Positions 7,081 through 10,696 of a DNA stretch of 10,696 nt are shown here, one piece after another. Source of the DNA: Chloroflexota bacterium (GTDB lineage Bacteria; Chloroflexota; Dehalococcoidia; SM23-28-2; RBG-16-64-32); contig JADFTG010000017.1 in NCBI GenBank assembly GCA_022560365.1, positions 1-10,696 on the forward strand, written 5' to 3'. A program made the translations under genes and the position numbers. Below the pieces are notes generated by a model. It saw only the letters and a list, made by a program, of their open reading frames with translations. It did no database searches and was not told the origin of the DNA. Each line of letters opens with the position of its first letter. Positions within the stretch are counted from its first letter, which is position 1.

Positions 7081-7692
7081 GTGACCACTATCGGCGTCCT
7101 CGCCCTGCAGGGTGACTTCCTCGAGCACGCCTCAGCGTTGCGGCGGATCGGCGCGGAGGCCCGCGAAGTGCGCTCCGCCGATCAGTTGCGCGCGCTCGAC
7201 GGCCTGATCATCCCCGGCGGCGAGAGCGCGACGTTCGGCCGGTTGATGGAGGACTTCCATCTGTACGAACCGCTGCGCGTCTTCGCCCACTCAGGGATTC
7301 CGACATGGGGTACCTGCGCCGGCATGATCGCGCTCGCCCGCCACGCCTCCAACCTGCCGTTCCCAACGCTGGAAGCGATCGACATAGAGGTCGATCGAAA
7401 CGCCTACGGGCGTCAGGTCGACAGCTTCGAGACGGACCTGGACGTCCCCGCGCTGGGCGCCGAGCCGTTCCACGCCGTCTTCATCCGGGCGCCGGTGGTG
7501 ACCAGCGCCGGCGAGGATGTCGAGGTGCTGGCCACCGTCCAGCACGACGGTGAGCCAGCCGCACCTGTCGCCTTACGACAGGGCGCGCTGCTGGCGACGT
7601 CGTTCCACCCGGAGCTGACGCCGGACATCCGTTTCCACGAGTACTTCCTGGACATCGTCCGCTCGCAGAGGAGGATATCCGCAGCCAAATGA
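7081..7692 (+). CDS. pdxT: Pyridoxal 5'-phosphate synthase glutaminase subunit PdxT
   Basis: A 203-residue class I glutamine amidotransferase of the PdxT type. It opens with IGVLALQGDFLEH, has the GGES substrate loop (46-49) and the nucleophile Cys79 in WGTCAGM, and completes the triad with His176 and Glu178 in SFHPE. It releases ammonia from glutamine and passes it to the synthase subunit PdxS, which makes the vitamin B6 cofactor. No pdxS is in the window, so the partner is encoded elsewhere. The start codon is GTG, immediately before TTIGVLALQ. Its stop overlaps the next gene by 4 bases (ATGA at 7689-7692), making it the first gene of a plus-strand operon ending in tmk. Confidence 0.97.
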   Translation: MTTIGVLALQGDFLEHASALRRIGAEAREVRSADQLRALDGLIIPGGESATFGRLMEDFHLYEPLRVFAHSGIPTWGTCAGMIALARHASNLPFPTLEAIDIEVDRNAYGRQVDSFETDLDVPALGAEPFHAVFIRAPVVTSAGEDVEVLATVQHDGEPAAPVALRQGALLATSFHPELTPDIRFHEYFLDIVRSQRRISAAK

Positions 7693-8609
7693 CCTCCGCT
7701 CGACACCCACTTCCCACCGACATCGTCGCGCTCGTCTCCTTCGACGGACGCGTCTATCCGAACGAAGCGAAGCCGCTCGACCGCCTCGGCCTCGGCAACG
7801 ACAAGCCACACGCGCTGGAGACGGCGCTGGAGCAGTGGTTCTCCTTCGCGACCGGCAAGCACACCTGGGTCAGCGTACACGGGGCGACGATCCGCGGCCT
7901 GATCTCCGCCCGTCCGCGCAAAAAGCGCACGGCCTGGGAGATCGAGGTGCTGATCAACACGACCGGCGACGACTCTGTCTGGCAGTCGCTATTCACGCGG
8001 ATGCTAAGCGGCATCGGCGAGCACGGCGCGGAACGCATCTTCCTGCGCGTCCAGCTGGACAGCCCGGTGCGTGAGGCCGCGCGCGCCGCCGGCTTCTTCG
8101 CCTACGCGGAGGAGACGCTGCGACGGCGCCCCGCTCTGCCGCCACCCCCGAAGAGCGACCTGCCCGTGCGCCGCAAGGCGAAGTCGGAGGCGCTGGGCGT
8201 GTTTCAACTCTACAGTCGCGAGATACCGGCGAACGTCCGCGCGATCGAAGGCGCGACGTTCCGTGAGTGGCAGGCCGCCCAGGAGAAGTGGGGCGGACGC
8301 TTCAGCGACCTGGTAGTCGAGGAGGACAGCGTCATCGGCGCCTGGACACGTGTAGTTCTGGGCCAGGTGAACCGCCTGGCGGCGCTTTCAGAGAGCAGCT
8401 ACGATGACATCGTCTCGGCGGCGCTGCAGCTGGTCGGCGAGCGCGAGGCCCACTGCCTCGCGCCCAGACACGCGCCCAGCCTCGTGTCGGCGCTCGACCG
8501 GTTGGGCTTCGAGCCGGCCGGGGAGTTTTGCGCTATGGCGAAGCGCCTGGCGAAGCCCGCCGCAGAGCTGACGCCGGAGTCGGCCAAAGAAGCGATCACC
8601 GTGAGCTAA
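7689..8609 (+). CDS. GNAT-like protein of unknown function, possibly two tandem domains
   Basis: A 306-residue cytoplasmic protein without signal peptide or membrane segment. Residues about 45-145 resemble the GNAT acetyltransferase fold: strands around HTWVSVHGATIRGLISAR and WEIEVLI, then RIFLRVQLDSPVREAARAAG and FFAYAEETLRR, the usual last strands and helix. A basic, Pro-rich stretch (147-165) follows, and the second half ends APSLVSALDRLGFEPAGEFC and AMAKRLAKP, which resembles the end of another GNAT domain. The acetyl-CoA pyrophosphate motif (Q/RxxGxG/A) is not evident in either half, so catalytic activity is uncertain. It overlaps pdxT by 4 bases; AGGAGG at 7669-7674 is 14 bases before the ATG, rather far, so coupling is likely. 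It is 4 bases from the next gene. I do not recognise a named family. Confidence 0.75.
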   Translation: MTSARHPLPTDIVALVSFDGRVYPNEAKPLDRLGLGNDKPHALETALEQWFSFATGKHTWVSVHGATIRGLISARPRKKRTAWEIEVLINTTGDDSVWQSLFTRMLSGIGEHGAERIFLRVQLDSPVREAARAAGFFAYAEETLRRRPALPPPPKSDLPVRRKAKSEALGVFQLYSREIPANVRAIEGATFREWQAAQEKWGGRFSDLVVEEDSVIGAWTRVVLGQVNRLAALSESSYDDIVSAALQLVGEREAHCLAPRHAPSLVSALDRLGFEPAGEFCAMAKRLAKPAAELTPESAKEAITVS

Positions 8610-8613
8610 ACAG

Positions 8614-10176
8614 ATGCTGAACATCACCGACGACCTCGACACACTCCTCGAAGTGCTTCCGGGGCACGTCGCCGACGCCGTGCGCAAGCGGACGAACAAC
8701 TTCGCCCTGCTGGAGATCGTGCTCGACCTCGGCCGGCTGCCGGAGGCGCGCTACCCGCACGAAGAGGCGATGCTCAGCGAGACCGAAGTGACGGAGGCGG
8801 ACATCGACTTCGTCGTCTCCCGCATCGGCATGTTCACCAGCGACAACCGCGCCGGCATCGAGCGTACGCTGCACCGCATCTCCTGCCTCCGCAACCGGCA
8901 GGGGCGCATCATCGGCCTCACGCTGCGCGTCGGCCGCGCCGTCTTCGGGACTATCCACATCATCGAGGACCTCGTGCGCGACGAGAAGAGCGTCCTGCTC
9001 CTCGGGCGTCCGGGCGTCGGCAAGACGACGATGCTGCGCGAGGTCGCGCGCTTCCTCGCCGACGACCAGAACAGGCGCGTGATCGTGGTCGACACGTCTA
9101 ACGAGATCGCCGGCGACGGCGACATCCCGCACCCGGGCATCGGCAGCGCCCGCCGCATGCAGGTGCCCTCACCAGAACTGCAGCACGCCGTGATGATCGA
9201 GGCCGTGGAGAACCACATGCCGGAGGTCATCATCATCGACGAGATCGGCACAGACCTCGAGGCCTCCGCCGCGCGGACGATCGCCGAGCGCGGCGTCCAG
9301 CTGATCGCCACCGCGCACGGCAACACGCTCGAAAACCTGGTCATGAACCCGACGCTGTCGGACCTGGTCGGCGGCATCGAGTCCGTTACCCTGAGCGACG
9401 AAGAAGCGCGCCGCCGGGGCACGCAGAAGTCGATCCTCGAACGCCGCGCACCGCCCACCTTCGAGATCCTCGTCGAGATCCAGTCATATAACCAGGTCGC
9501 CATCCACAAGAGCGTCTCCGAGACCGTCGACTCGATCCTCCGTGGCTACCAGATGCCGCCTGAGATGAGAGAGCTTGACCCCGAGGGCGAGGTGAAGATC
9601 GCCAAGGGACCGGCGGGCAAGGAGCGGCGCAGCGCGGAGAGCGCTGGCCTCGCCGCCGATCCCGGCGCTGAGCTCGCCGACGGGGCTGGCGCTCGCCTGC
9701 CGTCAGAGCCGGGATCAGAGCGGCGCATCTACCCGTTCGGCGTCTCCCGCCAGCGCCTGAAGCAGGCGATGCGCGAGACGCAGTTCACGGGCTCGCTCGT
9801 CGATCACCTCGACGACGCCGACGTGTTGATCACGCTCAGGCCGTACTACCGTCGCAAGCCGCAGACGCTGCATGACGCCGAGGCGCGCTCCATCCCCATC
9901 TACGTCGTCAAGAGCAACACGGTCGTCCAGCTGGAGCAGGTGCTCCTCACGATGCGCAGCGAGCGGGCTGGCGACCCGGTAACGACGGCCCTGAGGGAGG
10001 CCGAGGACGCGATCGGGCACGTGCTCAACAAGTACCGCCCGGTGGACCTGAACCCGCAGAACGCCTACATCCGCCGTCTGCAGCACATGACCGCCCAGCG
10101 TTACAACCTCACGTCGCGCAGCATCGGCAAGGATCCCAACCGCTTCGTCCGCATCACTCCCGGCGGGGCCAGCTAG
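8614..10176 (+). CDS. R3H domain-containing AAA ATPase (Ycf45/SpoIIIAA-like)
   Basis: A 520-residue protein. The N-terminal part (1-110) holds the family motif DFVVSRIGMFTSDNRAGIE, followed by an ATPase core with Walker A GRPGVGKTT (131-139), DTSNEIAGDGDIPHP (160-174) and Walker B VIIIDEIGTD (205-214), then TAHG (233-236). The core is related to SpoIIIAA and chloroplast Ycf45, close to secretion-type ATPases. A low-complexity Ala/Gly/Glu linker (about 335-368) leads to a second domain (371-450, IYPFGVSR to VVKSNT), and the protein ends with an R3H domain: Arg487 and His491 in RRLQH, then SRSIGKDPNRFVRI. R3H domains bind single-stranded nucleic acid. The cellular role is not established. It lies 4 bases after the GNAT-like gene and 3 bases before tmk, an arrangement I recall from other Chloroflexota. 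Confidence 0.9.
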   Translation: MLNITDDLDTLLEVLPGHVADAVRKRTNNFALLEIVLDLGRLPEARYPHEEAMLSETEVTEADIDFVVSRIGMFTSDNRAGIERTLHRISCLRNRQGRIIGLTLRVGRAVFGTIHIIEDLVRDEKSVLLLGRPGVGKTTMLREVARFLADDQNRRVIVVDTSNEIAGDGDIPHPGIGSARRMQVPSPELQHAVMIEAVENHMPEVIIIDEIGTDLEASAARTIAERGVQLIATAHGNTLENLVMNPTLSDLVGGIESVTLSDEEARRRGTQKSILERRAPPTFEILVEIQSYNQVAIHKSVSETVDSILRGYQMPPEMRELDPEGEVKIAKGPAGKERRSAESAGLAADPGAELADGAGARLPSEPGSERRIYPFGVSRQRLKQAMRETQFTGSLVDHLDDADVLITLRPYYRRKPQTLHDAEARSIPIYVVKSNTVVQLEQVLLTMRSERAGDPVTTALREAEDAIGHVLNKYRPVDLNPQNAYIRRLQHMTAQRYNLTSRSIGKDPNRFVRITPGGAS

Positions 10177-10179
10177 AAC

Positions 10180-10696
10180 GTGGCCGGCGACGGCCGACGC
10201 GGAACGTTCATCACTTTCGAGGGCGGCGAAGGCTCCGGCAAATCCACGGTCGCCGAGCGCGCCGCCGCCCGGCTGCGCGAGCAGGGACACGACGTGCTGC
10301 TCACCCGCGAGCCGGAGGGGACGGAGCTCGGCCGCCACATGTGGGCCTTCTTCCGTGATCTGGCGGCTGCAGGCAAGAACGTGACGGCCGAGGCAGAACT
10401 CTTCCTCTTCGCAGCAGCACGCGCGGAGCACACGCGCACCATCATCGCGCCCGCGGTCGATTCCGGACGGGTCGTCCTCTGCGACCGCTTTGCCGACTCC
10501 ACAACCGCGTACCAGGGATACGGCCGAGGCGTCGACCTGTCGACCGTCGAGGCCGCGAACCTCGCCGCCTGCGGCGGCCTCTCCCCCGACCTGACGCTGA
10601 TCCTCGACGTGCCTGTGACGGAAGGCCTGCGCCGGGCACGGGCGCTCGAAGCGGACGAGGACAAGAAGCCGGACTCCATCGGGTCTGAGTCGCCGG
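10180..10696 (+). CDS. tmk: Thymidylate kinase, N-terminal 172 residues (cut by the window edge)
   Basis: The frame opens with GTG three bases after the ATPase stop and stays open to the end of the window. It phosphorylates dTMP to dTDP with ATP in DNA precursor synthesis. Walker A is GGEGSGKST (15-23), the DRX motif is DRFADSTTAYQGYGRG (102-117), and LILDVPVTEGLRRA (140-153) precedes the lid region. The substrate-loop motif, usually REPGGT, reads REPEGT (43-48), with Glu46 in place of the first Gly; the Pro and second Gly are kept. No Shine-Dalgarno site is seen, so coupling to the preceding gene is likely. About the last 40 residues are missing only because the window ends. Confidence 0.95.
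   Translation, partial: MAGDGRRGTFITFEGGEGSGKSTVAERAAARLREQGHDVLLTREPEGTELGRHMWAFFRDLAAAGKNVTAEAELFLFAAARAEHTRTIIAPAVDSGRVVLCDRFADSTTAYQGYGRGVDLSTVEAANLAACGGLSPDLTLILDVPVTEGLRRARALEADEDKKPDSIGSESP

Noticed and set aside
9715..10431. 238-codon minus-strand ORF opposite the R3H ATPase and tmk
   Set aside because: Antisense shadow; both plus-strand proteins carry complete family motifs.

Overview
The window is GC-rich bacterial chromosome, most likely from an uncultured member of the Chloroflexota (Dehalococcoidia-like). This is an inference from three things: the pairing of an R3H-domain ATPase of the Ycf45/SpoIIIAA type with thymidylate kinase, the tail of a dockerin-like secreted protein at the left edge, and housekeeping genes with no ribosome binding site whose -10 boxes sit almost on the start codon. 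A high-GC actinobacterium cannot be excluded from sequence alone.

Left edge: the last 34 codons of a plus-strand gene end in a dockerin-like motif. Its stop codon interlocks with the stop of a convergent gene at a CTAG.

Positions 104 to 4951 hold a five-gene minus-strand operon, in transcription order: ABC ATPase, ABC-2 permease, SAM-dependent methyltransferase of the TylM1/DesVI amino-sugar type, MFS exporter of the macrolide-efflux type, and a crotonase (enoyl-CoA hydratase fold). The first four genes overlap or are separated by only a few bases. The permease frame appears to be broken near its end by loss of one G; restoring it gives a normal C-terminus that stops 5 bases before the methyltransferase. 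The cassette looks like drug or secondary-metabolite export and handling.

The operon leader (about 4660 to 4951) is the most interesting part. It has a promoter with a perfect TTGACA box, a 36-codon leader ORF preceded by AAAGGAG, and a strong intrinsic terminator lying before the first structural gene. A segment inside the leader ORF can pair with the 5' arm of the terminator. Together these have the layout of a ribosome-mediated transcription attenuator controlling the export cassette. A separate small minus-strand ORF (46 codons) lies between this promoter and the divergent typA.

The right half is plus strand. typA (BipA GTPase) stands alone with a close -10 box and no ribosome binding site. 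After a 95-base gap comes a tightly packed run: pdxT (glutaminase of PLP synthase), a GNAT-like protein of unknown function, the R3H-domain ATPase, and tmk, which runs off the right edge. pdxT appears to be transcribed as a leaderless mRNA starting at its GTG.
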